This document shows, piece by piece, positions 53,312 to 62,170 of a stretch of 64,000 nt of DNA. This DNA comes from Haloarcula rara (GTDB taxonomy: Archaea > Halobacteriota > Halobacteria > Halobacteriales > Haloarculaceae): contig NZ_CP119785.1 of NCBI RefSeq assembly GCF_029338235.1, positions 806,001 through 870,000 of the forward strand. The letters are read 5' to 3'. The translations under genes were made by a program, and so were the position numbers. The notes beneath the pieces were generated by a model. That model was given only the letters and a program-made list of their open reading frames with translations. It had not been told where the DNA came from and made no database searches. Numbering within the stretch: the stretch's first letter is position 1; each line of letters opens with the position of its first letter.

Positions 53312-53911
53312 TCAGGCGTGCTCGGACTCGGCGTCGGCCTCCGGCGCCGGTCGCTCCTCGCGGTCCCGCTCCAGCGCCCGGTCGATGTCGTCGTCGCTGG
53401 TCGCCGTGGCTTCCACCTTGAGGACGTTGCCGCCGCCGGGGTCGACGACCAGCACCTCGACCCCCTCCTCTATGTCCCCGCCCACACTGCGGGCCTCGTA
53501 GTAGGGGTTGAACCCGCCGTCCTCCAGCTTAACCTGGCCCGCGCTCTTCGTGACGCGTTCGGTGACCGTTCCGAACTGTCCCTGGAGCGAACTCGAAGAG
53601 AGCGACTGCCCCCGGCCGGGCGCCGAGAAGTCTATCTTCCGGTAACCCCACAGCGTCAGCGCCGTCGTCAGGAGGACCGCCACGGCGAGGATGAGCGGCG
53701 CGAGCAGCCCCAGGCTGGCCGGGATGAAGAAACCGACCAGTCCGGCGACCAGCAAGGCGGCACCGAGGACGAAGAAGTGGGTCCCCGGCGCGAACGCCTC
53801 GGCGACGATGAGCGCCGCACCGGCAAGGAAGAGGACGGCGGATATCGTCGTACCGAACAGCGGTTCGAGCTGGGCGGGCACGAGAGCGAGCGACCCCACG
53901 GGAACGTTCAT
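53312..53911 (-). CDS. NfeD family membrane protein
   Basis: This 199-residue protein starts at the ATG at 53911. Residues 10-80 hold three to four helices (LVPAQLEPLFGTTISAVLFL onward, AAALLVAGLVGFFIP and LLAPLILAVAVLLTTAL). The C-terminal OB-fold domain contains GQFGTVTERVTKSAGQVKL and GGDIEEGVEVLVVDPGGGNVLKVEA. NfeD proteins partner with SPFH proteins in membrane quality control; the SPFH gene is next in the same direction. Confidence 0.88.
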   Translation of the reverse strand: MNVPVGSLALVPAQLEPLFGTTISAVLFLAGAALIVAEAFAPGTHFFVLGAALLVAGLVGFFIPASLGLLAPLILAVAVLLTTALTLWGYRKIDFSAPGRGQSLSSSSLQGQFGTVTERVTKSAGQVKLEDGGFNPYYEARSVGGDIEEGVEVLVVDPGGGNVLKVEATATSDDDIDRALERDREERPAPEADAESEHA

Positions 53912-53936
53912 GCCGGCATATAGGGCCGCTGACTGA

Positions 53937-54293
53937 TTAAGTGTCGGGGGTCGTCCGCACGAGCACACCGTAGCAGACGGCCGTCGTGAGGCCGACGGCG
54001 GCAAAGACCGTGGCGACCAGCATCAGGCTCAGCCCGACGACTGTGTCCGCGAGCGCGAGTATCGTGAGAAAGACCCCCAGTGCGACGAACAGGGTGTTCT
54101 CGGGCGCGGGCGCCTGTGGCGTCACCTCGATATCCGGGGCGAACGAGCCCGCGACGGCTCCCTCCTCCTCGTCTTCCTCGGCGTCGTCTCCCTCGGCCGT
54201 TGCCGACGGCTCGGCCTCCTCGATGATATCGGCCGCTGTCGCGTGCTCGTACTCCGCGACGAACTCGTCCTCGTCGCTCCCGTCGGCAGACAT
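53937..54293 (-). CDS. Acidic membrane protein, DUF7312-like
   Basis: This 118-residue protein has an N-terminal, strongly acidic soluble half (DEDEFVAEYEHATAADII, then Glu/Asp runs). It is followed by two helices, residues about 66-88 (NTLFVALGVFLTILALA) and 92-112. It resembles a haloarchaeal family I recall as DUF7312. It precedes nfeD by 25 bp and may be in that operon. Role unknown. Confidence 0.7.
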   Translation of the reverse strand: MSADGSDEDEFVAEYEHATAADIIEEAEPSATAEGDDAEEDEEEGAVAGSFAPDIEVTPQAPAPENTLFVALGVFLTILALADTVVGLSLMLVATVFAAVGLTTAVCYGVLVRTTPDT

Positions 54294-54373
54294 GGCCGGG
54301 GCTAGGACGGGGAACTACAAAAAGGGACGGCGACTAGCTTTTGTGAAATTTATTTTAGCAGCGATTGGGGCTG

Positions 54374-55072
54374 AGAGCCAGAAAGCCCCCGAGCGCTCGA
54401 TGTCGTCGGCGCTGTGCGCCGACTGCCTGAGGGACCTCCGGTCCCTCTCTGGCTGCGACTCGCTGCGCGCTTCCTTCGCTCGCTCAGTCCAGTGCTTGCG
54501 TCGTCTCGCTCATCGAGCGCTCGGCCCCTTTCAGTCCACCCGTAGCCGGTTGGTCAAACAGTGCTGGGTGGGACTGAGCGGAGCCGAGGGCTCCGCGAAG
54601 GTCGGGAGACGCGAAGCGTCTCCAGGGACTGAAAGGGGCGTTCGCGGGCGGCTGTGCCGCCCGCGAGCTCGGGAGACCTTCGGTCTCCCGGTGGCCAGCT
54701 AAACGAAGGCGGCCGACGTCCTCGCGAGAGCTTTGCTCTCGCGGGAGTGAGCGAATCGAAGATTCGCGATCTCCGAGGGAACTGCGTTCCCTCGCGATGA
54801 TGAAAATCGCTCCGCGATTTTCAGATCACAAGGACCGCAACGCAGTGAGGACCGTCGTTCGAAAATCGAAGATTTTCGTGATCACGAAAGGCGCTGCGCG
54901 CCTTTCGGACGACAGCGAGGTCGTTCGAGAGAGCTTCGCTCTCTCGTGATGTCGTCAGAACTCGGAGAGTTCTGACTCCAAGCGGGAAATCTTCGATTTC
55001 CCGCAATGACGAAAGACGGCTCCGCCGTCTTTCGAACCACCCCCGGGTTTAGCTGGCCGGGGCTTTCTGGCT
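54374..55072. repeat. Hairpin island D: about 15 palindrome modules in one array
   Basis: The gene-free stretch 54294-55113 is mostly this element. It is bounded by AGAGCCAGAAAGCCCC and GGGGCTTTCTGGCT. It holds perfect or near-perfect palindromes with 3-nt loops at, among others, 54405-54423, 54429-54447, 54885-54907 and 54926-54946, and several more between 54590 and 55035. Stem sequences differ (GTCGGCGC, GAGGGACC, CGAAAGGCGC, CGAGAGAGC, GCGGGAAATC), yet spacing and loop size are constant. It shares modules and the GTCCCACC / GACTGAAAGGGGC core with island A. Confidence 0.8.
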
Positions 55073-55113
55073 GTTTGCAGTCCAGTTCAGATTCCAGACA
55101 ACGACGCCAACTC

Positions 55114-57225
55114 TTACTGCACCCGCGTTCCGAGCGGAGCGTCCTCGTGGGTGGTCAGCAGGTCGGCCTCGTCGCCGGCGGCCAGTACCATCCCGTTGGA
55201 CTCGACGCCGAAGATGGTGGCTTGCTCCATGTTGGCAAGCAGGATGACACGGGTCCCGGGGAGCTCCTCGACGTCGTGGAGTTCGGCCAGGCCAGCGACG
55301 ACCTGGCGGACCTCGTGACCGATATCGACCTCGAGTTTGAGCAACTTGTCGGCGTCCTCGACGGACTCGGCCGTGACAATTTCGCCGACGCGCATGTCGA
55401 CACCCTCGAAGTCCTCGAAGCTGATGCGGTCGGTTTCGAGCGGTTCGAGGTCGACGTCGGCCTCGTCGGCGTCGTCGTCCTCGTCGTCGCTCGCTTCCTC
55501 AACCCGGTCCTGCAGCTCCTCGTTGAGCTCGGCGATGTGGTCGTCCTCGACCTGCTCGAACAGCTGGTCCGGCTCGTCGAAGGTCTCGGGCGGTGCCTCT
55601 AACGCGGTGTCGAGGGAGACGTCGGCGACGGAGCCGGCCTCGCCCAGCTGGCCCCACAGCCGCTCGGCCTTGCCCGGCAGCACCGGCTGCATGACCACGG
55701 CGACGGCCTTGGCGAGCTGGACGCAGTCGCGGATGACCTGTGCGGCCTCCTCGGGGTCCTCGTCAAGGAGGTGCCACGGCTCGGTGCGCTGGATGTACTC
55801 GTTGCCGTAGTTCGAGAGCTCGGTCGAAAGCTCCGCGAGGGTGCGGACGTCGTACTCCCGGACTGCCGCCTCGAACGCAGCCAGCGTCTCCTCGATGCGG
55901 TCCCGGACGTCCTCGCTGACGTCGGCGTCGGGCGTGCCGTCGTAGTTGCGGTGGGCAAAGAGCAGCGCGCGGTTGATGAAGTTCCCGACGTTGCCCACGA
56001 GCTCGCCGTTGACCCGCTCGGCAAAGCGGTCCCAGGAGAAGTCCACGTCAGTTTCGAGGCCGGCACCGGTGGCGATGTAGTAGCGGAACAGGTCCGGGTG
56101 GAAGCCGGCGTCTAGGTACTCCTCGGCCCACACTGCCCGGTTCCGGGAGGTCGAGAGGGCCTTGCCGTCGATACCGACGAAGCCGGTGGCCAGAATCGAG
56201 CGGGGTTCGTTGTAGCCGGCGCCACGCAGCATGGCCGGCCAGAAGACGGCGTGGTGCTGGATGATGTCCCGGCCGATGACGTGGACGATGTCGCCGCCCT
56301 CTGTGGTCCACTCGTCGTCCCACTCGGTGTCGTGGCGTCGTTCGCCGTCGAACGTCCAGACCCGTTCCCAGTCGTACTCCTCGGCGCCCACGCGCTCTGA
56401 GTACTGCTTCGTGGAGGCGACGTACTCGATTGGGGCGTCGACCCAGACGTACAGCACGAGGTCCTCGGCGTCACCGTCCTCGCCGGGATAATCGATACCC
56501 CAGTCCATATCCCGCGTGATACAGAGGTCCTGGAGCTCACCCTCGACCCACTCGCGGGGCTGGTTTTTCGCGTTGTCGGTGCCCTCGATGCGGTCGAGGA
56601 AGCCCTGGAGGTACGCCTGGAAGTCCGCCAGCCGGAGGAACTTGTGTTCGCGAGTGCGGTACTCGGCAGGATTGCCCGTAATTGTGCTCACTGGGTCCTC
56701 GATGTCACCGGGTTCGAGGTGGCGCTGGCAGCCCTCGTCGCACTCGTCCCCGCGTGCCTGCTCGCCGCAGTATGGACAGGTCCCCTCGACGAATCTATCG
56801 GGCAGGGGCTGGTCCTCCTCGGTGTCCCACGCCACTTCGATCTCCTTCTCGTGGACGTGGCCCTCGTCGACCCACGAGCGGACGAACTCCTGGGTGAGTT
56901 CGGTGTTGGTCTCGTCGTCCGTGTGGCCGTAGTTGTCGAACTCGACGTTGAACTGCGGGAACGTCTCGGCGTAGGTCTCGTGGTACTCCATGGCGAACTC
57001 GCGGGGCTCGACGCCGTCCTCGGCGGCGTTGACCGCGACGGGCGTTCCGTGCATATCGGACCCGCAGACGAACGCTGTCTGCTGGCCGATGCGTCGCAGC
57101 CCTCGCGAGAGGGCGTCGCCGGCGACGTACGTCCGGAGGTGCCCGACGTGGAGGTCGCCGTTGGCGTAGGGGAGCCCACAGGTGACCACTGCCGGGTGGT
57201 CCGTGGGAAAGTCGTCGTGGCTCAT
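55114..57225 (-). CDS. metG: Methionyl-tRNA synthetase
   Basis: This 703-residue enzyme charges tRNA-Met. It starts at the ATG at 57225. The class I signature HVGH is at 26-29, zinc-type cysteines follow (CPYCGEQARGDECDEGC), and a KMSKS-like loop reads GKALSTSRNRAVW. The alpha-helical anticodon domain is followed by an acidic linker (ASDDEDDDADEAD) and a C-terminal EMAP-type tRNA-binding domain (FEDFEGVDMRVGEIVTAESV). The length fits the long archaeal form. The 3' end abuts island D. Confidence 0.94.
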   Translation of the reverse strand: MSHDDFPTDHPAVVTCGLPYANGDLHVGHLRTYVAGDALSRGLRRIGQQTAFVCGSDMHGTPVAVNAAEDGVEPREFAMEYHETYAETFPQFNVEFDNYGHTDDETNTELTQEFVRSWVDEGHVHEKEIEVAWDTEEDQPLPDRFVEGTCPYCGEQARGDECDEGCQRHLEPGDIEDPVSTITGNPAEYRTREHKFLRLADFQAYLQGFLDRIEGTDNAKNQPREWVEGELQDLCITRDMDWGIDYPGEDGDAEDLVLYVWVDAPIEYVASTKQYSERVGAEEYDWERVWTFDGERRHDTEWDDEWTTEGGDIVHVIGRDIIQHHAVFWPAMLRGAGYNEPRSILATGFVGIDGKALSTSRNRAVWAEEYLDAGFHPDLFRYYIATGAGLETDVDFSWDRFAERVNGELVGNVGNFINRALLFAHRNYDGTPDADVSEDVRDRIEETLAAFEAAVREYDVRTLAELSTELSNYGNEYIQRTEPWHLLDEDPEEAAQVIRDCVQLAKAVAVVMQPVLPGKAERLWGQLGEAGSVADVSLDTALEAPPETFDEPDQLFEQVEDDHIAELNEELQDRVEEASDDEDDDADEADVDLEPLETDRISFEDFEGVDMRVGEIVTAESVEDADKLLKLEVDIGHEVRQVVAGLAELHDVEELPGTRVILLANMEQATIFGVESNGMVLAAGDEADLLTTHEDAPLGTRVQ

Positions 57226-57354
57226 ACCCGTTCTGTGCTCCCGACGGGTCAAAAGGAGGGCGGTTTGCCGTAGCCGCCACCCAGGTGTGGCCAGCCATCC
57301 CGGCAGTCCCGACCGGCAGCTACGGTTATATCTATAGCGGGGCTACTGCTGGTG

Positions 57355-58080
57355 ATGACGGCCGACGGGGCACCGGACGGAGAGATAGGCGGACGACTGA
57401 CAGCTGCCAGACCGAGGCGCCAGCTGGTGTTTCACTCCGACGCGCTCGCCGAACCGTTCCGCGAGCTGTGGGACGGCGACGTGGCCATCGACATCAAATC
57501 CGTCGTGCAACTCGAGGACGGGAGCTCCCTGCAGTACTGGACTGTCACACACCTGGAGCCCCAGCGGTTCATCGAGACAGTACAGCAACTCCCGATGACC
57601 CTCGATGCGGGGCTCGTGAGTACGGTCGACGACACCCATCAGTTCGAGGTCCACAGGTCACGGGAGTCGCTGTTCGGGGCGTTCGACGAGTTCGACGGAA
57701 TCACGCTGGCGGCCACGTATGATACCGACGGCGTGGCGGTCGTCGGGGAGTTCCCCGGTGACGTGGATACCGACTCGGTCGTGGCCGCAGTACGGGACGT
57801 GTATCCGGACCTCGAACTCGTCGACAGCTACACCGTCGAGACGCTCGACGTCTTCCGTCACCTGGTCAGGAACCGACTCACCGAGCGGCAACTGACGGTC
57901 CTGCAAGTCGCCTATTTCAGCGGATACTACGAGCGCCCGCGGCGCCGCACCGGCACCGAACTCGCCGACCGGCTCGGCATCTCGAAACAGGCGTTCCACG
58001 ACCACCTCCGAAAGGCCCACGCCACCGTCTTCGAGGTCCTGCTCGAGAGCGGGAGGGAGTTCGACGAGATTGACAAGTAA
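57355..58080 (+). CDS. Bat-like regulator with C-terminal HTH_10 domain
   Basis: This 241-residue protein starts at the ATG at 57355 (a GTG three bases before is possible). A TATA-like TTATATCTATA (57326-57336) is about 25 nt upstream, giving a leaderless message. The N-terminal domain is of unknown fold (DDTHQFEVHRSRESLF). The C-terminus has the HTH_10 seen in bacterio-opsin activators (LTERQLTVLQVAYFSGYYERP, TGTELADRLGISKQAFHDHL). It probably senses a small molecule or redox state. The adjacent DUF7344 gene may be its partner. Confidence 0.85.
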   Translation: MTADGAPDGEIGGRLTAARPRRQLVFHSDALAEPFRELWDGDVAIDIKSVVQLEDGSSLQYWTVTHLEPQRFIETVQQLPMTLDAGLVSTVDDTHQFEVHRSRESLFGAFDEFDGITLAATYDTDGVAVVGEFPGDVDTDSVVAAVRDVYPDLELVDSYTVETLDVFRHLVRNRLTERQLTVLQVAYFSGYYERPRRRTGTELADRLGISKQAFHDHLRKAHATVFEVLLESGREFDEIDK

Positions 58081-58119
58081 ACCGTTTGGTTGATATGTTA
58101 TCCGTTTGTCTTTTTGTCC

Positions 58120-58554
58120 ATGGAGAAGGAGCCGGATGACGGTCGCTCGGGCGATGAAACCCCATCGAACGTACACGGCGGCTCCCCTCAGTTCCCCAGG
58201 TCGGTGCTGGAACGGGAGCACGTCTACGAATCGCTCGCAGACGTTCGCCGCAGGTATCTCTGCTACCTGCTGTGTGGCCGCTCGGAGCTCCGGGTCGACG
58301 AGGCCGTGGCCGCCATCGCCGAGTGGGAGACAGACGATGGAGCGGAGATAGCAACGTCGACCCGCGATCGCATCCGTCTCGCCTTGCTCCACAGCCACAT
58401 CCCGAAACTCCGCGAGCACGACGTCGTCGACTTCGACCAGCACAGCGGGACCCTGGTGCCCGACGAGAACGCCGATGCGGTCCTGACGGCACTGAAAGCG
58501 GTCGGGACGAGGCTCTCTTCGGAGCCGACCTGCACAGACGGCGAATCGGCGTGA
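58120..58554 (+). CDS. DUF7344-like haloarchaeal protein
   Basis: This 144-residue protein starts at the ATG at 58120. A disordered N-terminus is followed by a helical domain of winged-helix type: VYESLADVRRRYLCYLLCG, then RDRIRLALLHSHIPKLREHDVVDFDQHSGTL. The RRRYLCYLL pattern and the H-x-HIPKL segment identify it as the DUF7344 family, probably DNA-binding. It follows the Bat-like regulator by 39 bp in the same direction. Confidence 0.8.
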   Translation: MEKEPDDGRSGDETPSNVHGGSPQFPRSVLEREHVYESLADVRRRYLCYLLCGRSELRVDEAVAAIAEWETDDGAEIATSTRDRIRLALLHSHIPKLREHDVVDFDQHSGTLVPDENADAVLTALKAVGTRLSSEPTCTDGESA

Positions 58555-58618
58555 CGGTCCCGCGATCCCGGTCACAGCGAGCACCGACGGGCGCGCCAGG
58601 ATCGAGCGACTGCCCACC

Positions 58619-59977
58619 TCAGCGGACGACCGCGACCAGCCGCCGGTGGACCCCCCGCCAGTACAGTTCGGCGCCGAGCCAGACCAGCACCGTGGCACCC
58701 AGTCCCAGCGCGACGACGAGGTCGCCAAAGCGCATCCAGCCGGGCGCGACGTACAACAGCCCGTTGACCGCCGGGCCGGTGACGAAGGCGACGAGCCAGG
58801 CGAGTCCGGTCGTCTCGTCGCCGGTCGCCGACTCGACGGCGGTCTCGTTCGTCAGCGCCTGCCTGCTCGGGCCGTTCGCGCTCTCATCGCCCGTCCCGAG
58901 TCGTTCGGCCTCGTAGGGGGTCGGGACGGAGATGCTCCAGACGACGTCACCGTCCGCGTCGACTTCGAGAATCCGGTCGCCCTGTGAGTCCGTCACCAGC
59001 GTGTGCCCGTTGGGAAGCCGGTCGGCGTCCCGTGGCCACCGCAGCTGGCCGTCCTGCCACGTCCAGGTCTGGCGCCACCCGTCCGCGTCGCGCTGGTACT
59101 CGACGACTCGGTTGTTCTCCGAGTCCGCCACCAGCACGGCCGGCCCGCCCTGTGACGCGGGAATGTAGTCCGGGTTGTGTTGCTCGTAGAGGATGCCGTA
59201 GGCGTCCTCCGCACCGAGCGTCCAGTTCGACTGGAGGCCCTCGCCGGGCTCGATGAAGACGACCCTGTCGTGGTTGCGCAGACTCGCCATGACGCGACCG
59301 TCCTCGAGTATCTCCACGTCGTTGACGTGCGTCCAGTCGCCCGGCTGGCCGCCGCTGTCCTCGCGGTCGAACGCCTCCTCGGCGCGCCACTCCCACTCGA
59401 CGGCGCCGGTCGTGGTGTTGAGCGTGAACACGCGGTCTTCGGCGATGTCCGCGACGACGAGACGGTGCTCGTCCAGACGGTCGACGTCGTGCCAGATGTC
59501 CCACTCGGTCACCGCCGTGTGGAGCCGCTCTGTCTCGCCGGTCGTGAGGTTCGCGCGTTCGATGACCACCTCCGCACAGCCGTCCTCGAAGCTCCCGTTC
59601 TCGCGGGCCGCAAGCGTGTCGGGACAGTCGTCGTAGCGGGTTCCGGCGACGTAGAGGACGGACCGGGAGCCCGGTGGGTCCGGGTCCACGTCGAAGTAGT
59701 TCCCGTACGTGTCGTTGTGGTACAGCGTTCGGCCGTCGTCGGTGTAGGCCACGATGGCGGCGGTCCCGGTGTTGCCGCCGGGCGGGTCCGTCGTCACCAC
59801 GGTGGCGTTCGGTCGCTCGGGCACGACCTGGTCGCGCTCGGAAAGCGGCGTGTCCGTCTGGTTCGCCGCCGCGGCGACGGCGTCTGGCGGCGTCTGCTGC
59901 CAGGACACGAGCAGCGTTAGCGACGCGAGGACGACGATAGCGGCGAGTCCCCCGCGAAGCAATGTCCGTCGACGCAT
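58619..59977 (-). CDS. Arylsulfotransferase (ASST)-family beta-propeller protein
   Basis: This 452-residue protein starts at the ATG at 59977. An N-terminal signal anchor (RRRTLLRGGLAAIVVLASLTLL) precedes a beta-propeller with repeated D-x-D-G-x-V-x-W strands, for example TGAVEWEWRAEEAF and WQDGQLRWPRDADRL. HVNDVEILEDGR carries a His and is near the usual ASST active site. A C-terminal helix (residues about 415-440) anchors it a second time. The transferase activity is unproven. Confidence 0.8.
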   Translation of the reverse strand: MRRRTLLRGGLAAIVVLASLTLLVSWQQTPPDAVAAAANQTDTPLSERDQVVPERPNATVVTTDPPGGNTGTAAIVAYTDDGRTLYHNDTYGNYFDVDPDPPGSRSVLYVAGTRYDDCPDTLAARENGSFEDGCAEVVIERANLTTGETERLHTAVTEWDIWHDVDRLDEHRLVVADIAEDRVFTLNTTTGAVEWEWRAEEAFDREDSGGQPGDWTHVNDVEILEDGRVMASLRNHDRVVFIEPGEGLQSNWTLGAEDAYGILYEQHNPDYIPASQGGPAVLVADSENNRVVEYQRDADGWRQTWTWQDGQLRWPRDADRLPNGHTLVTDSQGDRILEVDADGDVVWSISVPTPYEAERLGTGDESANGPSRQALTNETAVESATGDETTGLAWLVAFVTGPAVNGLLYVAPGWMRFGDLVVALGLGATVLVWLGAELYWRGVHRRLVAVVR

Positions 59978-60068
59978 CTCAGGGCAACACCCCACCGACA
60001 CCGACGAAACAGCGATACATAGCAGTTCGCAGCGACGACTTCGTATTAAACGTTGTCAGCCCGGCCCG

Positions 60069-60653
60069 CTACAGCAACGCCAGCGTCCCGCCGGCCAGCC
60101 CCAGCGTCACGACCAGGCGGCCCGCGCTCCCGAAGAAGGTCGCGGCACCGAAACGCAGGTAGTCCTCCTCCAGCACGGTGAAGGCGTAGATGGATATCGT
60201 ATCGGGGAAGAAGGGGACACACAGCGCCAGCGCGAGGCCGACGTAGCCGTACTTTTTCGCGATCTGGACGGTCGTCTTCTCGGACCACTCGATAATGTCG
60301 AACCGCGAGGCCTTGATTCGCCGGACCAAGGGCCCGTACTCCTTTGCCTCCTGACCGATGTGGAACGCGAAGAGACTCCCCAGCGCCTTGCCCAGGGCGC
60401 TGACGAGGATGATCGCGACGAGGTTCCCGTTCGTCGACAGCCCCAGTCTGAGCGTCTCGGCCGGCACGAGCACGACCTCGCTTGGCAGGGGCAGTATGAA
60501 GGCGATGAGAAAGGAGTAAGCGGCGATGATGCCAAGCCCCGTCGGCCCGGTCGCGGTACAGACGGCCTGTTCGATGAGGGCGAGCGACCCGCCGGCGGTT
60601 CCACAGTCGCTGAGAAACGCCACCGGCAAGGGGAACGGGAGGGCCAAACTCAC
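60069..60653 (-). CDS. VTT/DedA-like membrane protein
   Basis: This protein of about 194 residues has an uncertain start: GTG 60653 is used here, while a TTG at 60668 would lengthen it by five residues. It has five or six hydrophobic segments and the conserved PLPSEVVLVPAE motif followed by LGKALGSLFAFHIGQ, as in the VTT/YdjX family of membrane proteins thought to act on lipids. A TATA-like AAAAATATC is near 60692 on the minus strand. The exact role is unknown. Confidence 0.8.
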   Translation of the reverse strand: MSLALPFPLPVAFLSDCGTAGGSLALIEQAVCTATGPTGLGIIAAYSFLIAFILPLPSEVVLVPAETLRLGLSTNGNLVAIILVSALGKALGSLFAFHIGQEAKEYGPLVRRIKASRFDIIEWSEKTTVQIAKKYGYVGLALALCVPFFPDTISIYAFTVLEEDYLRFGAATFFGSAGRLVVTLGLAGGTLALL

Positions 60654-60762
60654 ACCGTCCGATAGCAAACAGTGGGTCCTAAAGCTTGATATTTTTACTC
60701 GTGACGCCTACTGAGATGGCAGTTTAGCGGTGCCCTGGTCGTGAAATGAAACGCGCCGCCGT

Positions 60763-60806
60763 TCAGTACCAATCAAAATCTGCGACAAAGGACCGCAGCA
60801 TCGACC
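60763..60806 (-). pseudogene. Relic of the mfnA 3' end
   Basis: On the minus strand the codons read [12 protein letters not shown] and stop (TGA at 60765-60763), almost the same as the true MfnA C-terminus ([12 protein letters not shown]) at 60934-60975. The two copies differ at several bases, so the relic is diverged, and they are separated by a run of T and G/C-rich hairpin sequence. It is not preceded by a matching body. It may mark past recombination or insertion at the end of mfnA. Confidence 0.7.
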
Positions 60807-60933
60807 CCACCTTTTTTTGCCTCGGTTCGCTCCGCTCACCGACCGCTCGTTGAAAAACGTGAGTGAAAAAGGCGGCCCCTCACTGCGTTCGGGACCGTGA
60901 ACCCCGTTCACTCCGTTCACGCGGACAGAAGCG
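60807..60933. repeat. Intervening segment between the MfnA relic and the true mfnA end
   Basis: This stretch contains a T7 run (about 60812-60818) and two short, repeated palindrome-like motifs, TTCGCTCCGCTCACCGACC and CCCCGTTCACTCCGTTCAC, similar in style to the hairpin islands. Frames in it are not gene-like. The T run could terminate a transcript. It appears to be inserted between an old and a new 3' end of mfnA. Confidence 0.5.
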
Positions 60934-61986
60934 CTAGTACCAGTCCAGATCAGCCACAAACGACCGCAGCATCGACCGGGTCACGTGTGGCATACACACC
61001 ACCCGCATCTCGCCGGCGCCGGTCTTGGAGACGCGCCAGCCCCGTTCGCGGAGTTCGTCGGTCATCGGCACCGAGAGGTCGGCTGCCACGAGCGGGAGCT
61101 CGGGCCCGACGACGTCGTGACCCCGGGCCCGTAGCTGGTCGGCCAGCCACTCGGCGTTGTCCATCGAGCGGTCGTACTGCTCGCGGTAGCCCGCGGGCCA
61201 GAGTTCGTCCATCGCCGCGACGGCGCTCGCGACGCCGGCGCCCGACCGCGTGCCAGTGAGCGTGAGCTGGCTCGTCGATTCGAGATAGGGGGTCTCCACC
61301 GCCAGGTCGTCCAGCAGCGAGTCGTCCCGGGCGAGCAGCCCGCCGGCCGGCACCGCGGCCTGGCCGACCTTGTGGGGGTCGATTGTCATCGTGTCGACGG
61401 CGGCGTGGCCGAAGTGCCAGCTGTGGTCGGTAAAGGGCAGATAGAAGCCGCCCCAGGCGGCGTCGACGTGACAGAGCGCGTCGACGTCGTGAGCGAGCTC
61501 TGCGATGGCGGGGATGGGGTCGACGAAGCCGTACTCCGTAGAGCCGGCGACGCCGACGACACAGACGGTATCGTCGTCTATCAGCTCGGCCACGGCGTCG
61601 GTGTTGGCGCGGTAGTCGGTGGCCGGCGCGGTCCGGAGTTCGAGGTCCAGCACGTCCGCCGCTTTGGTAAACGAGAAGTGGGCGTGGACCGGCGCGACGA
61701 CGTTCGGGTCGTCGGTGTCGGCCCGGTTGCGGGCGATGCGCAGAGCCTGGATGTTTGCCTCGGTGCCGCCGGAGGCGACGTAGCCCGCCGGGTCGGTCAA
61801 TCCTGTGAGCTCGCCCAGGGCGTCGACGGCCTCGTCTTCGAGCTCGGCGACGGTCTCGTAGGTGCCGGGGTCACCGGGGTTCGTCGCCAGAAACCGCTCG
61901 GCCGCCTGGCGAGCCACCGGATGGGGAACGGTACACATCGAGGAAAGTACCCGTTCGAAATCCTGTGGCTCGGCCCGCTGGCGCAT
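60934..61986 (-). CDS. mfnA: L-tyrosine/L-aspartate decarboxylase
   Basis: This 350-residue PLP enzyme of the group II decarboxylase fold has PLP lysine K206 in TIDPHKVGQ and the cofactor aspartate D175 in HVDAAWGGF. The sequence [14 protein letters not shown] is the substrate-phosphate loop. In methanogens MfnA makes tyramine for methanofuran; haloarchaea lack methanogenesis, so aspartate decarboxylation to beta-alanine for coenzyme A is the likelier role here. A diverged copy of its last 13 codons lies downstream. Confidence 0.88.
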   Translation of the reverse strand: MRQRAEPQDFERVLSSMCTVPHPVARQAAERFLATNPGDPGTYETVAELEDEAVDALGELTGLTDPAGYVASGGTEANIQALRIARNRADTDDPNVVAPVHAHFSFTKAADVLDLELRTAPATDYRANTDAVAELIDDDTVCVVGVAGSTEYGFVDPIPAIAELAHDVDALCHVDAAWGGFYLPFTDHSWHFGHAAVDTMTIDPHKVGQAAVPAGGLLARDDSLLDDLAVETPYLESTSQLTLTGTRSGAGVASAVAAMDELWPAGYREQYDRSMDNAEWLADQLRARGHDVVGPELPLVAADLSVPMTDELRERGWRVSKTGAGEMRVVCMPHVTRSMLRSFVADLDWY

Positions 61987-62170
61987 TCTGTGCGGAATGT
62001 TGAGCGCGACCGGTTTAGCCGTTTTGTTCGGGCCGGGTCAGGGACAGCCACCAGTTCGAGAGGGAGTGCCACTGGCCCGCCGGGGAGGAGACGACACACC
62101 GCGACTGCTGGGCGTGGCGTCGAGTGCCGGTGACAGATAGCCGCCGGTACAGTTCAAAAACCGTCCCAGG

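Noticed and set aside
54376..54702. Apparent protein frame through hairpin island D (ESQKAPERSMSS...)
   Set aside because: Such translations arise wherever the AGCCAGAAAG repeats occur; composition is Arg/Ser/Leu-rich and unlike haloarchaeal proteins, and the frame depends on the palindromes.
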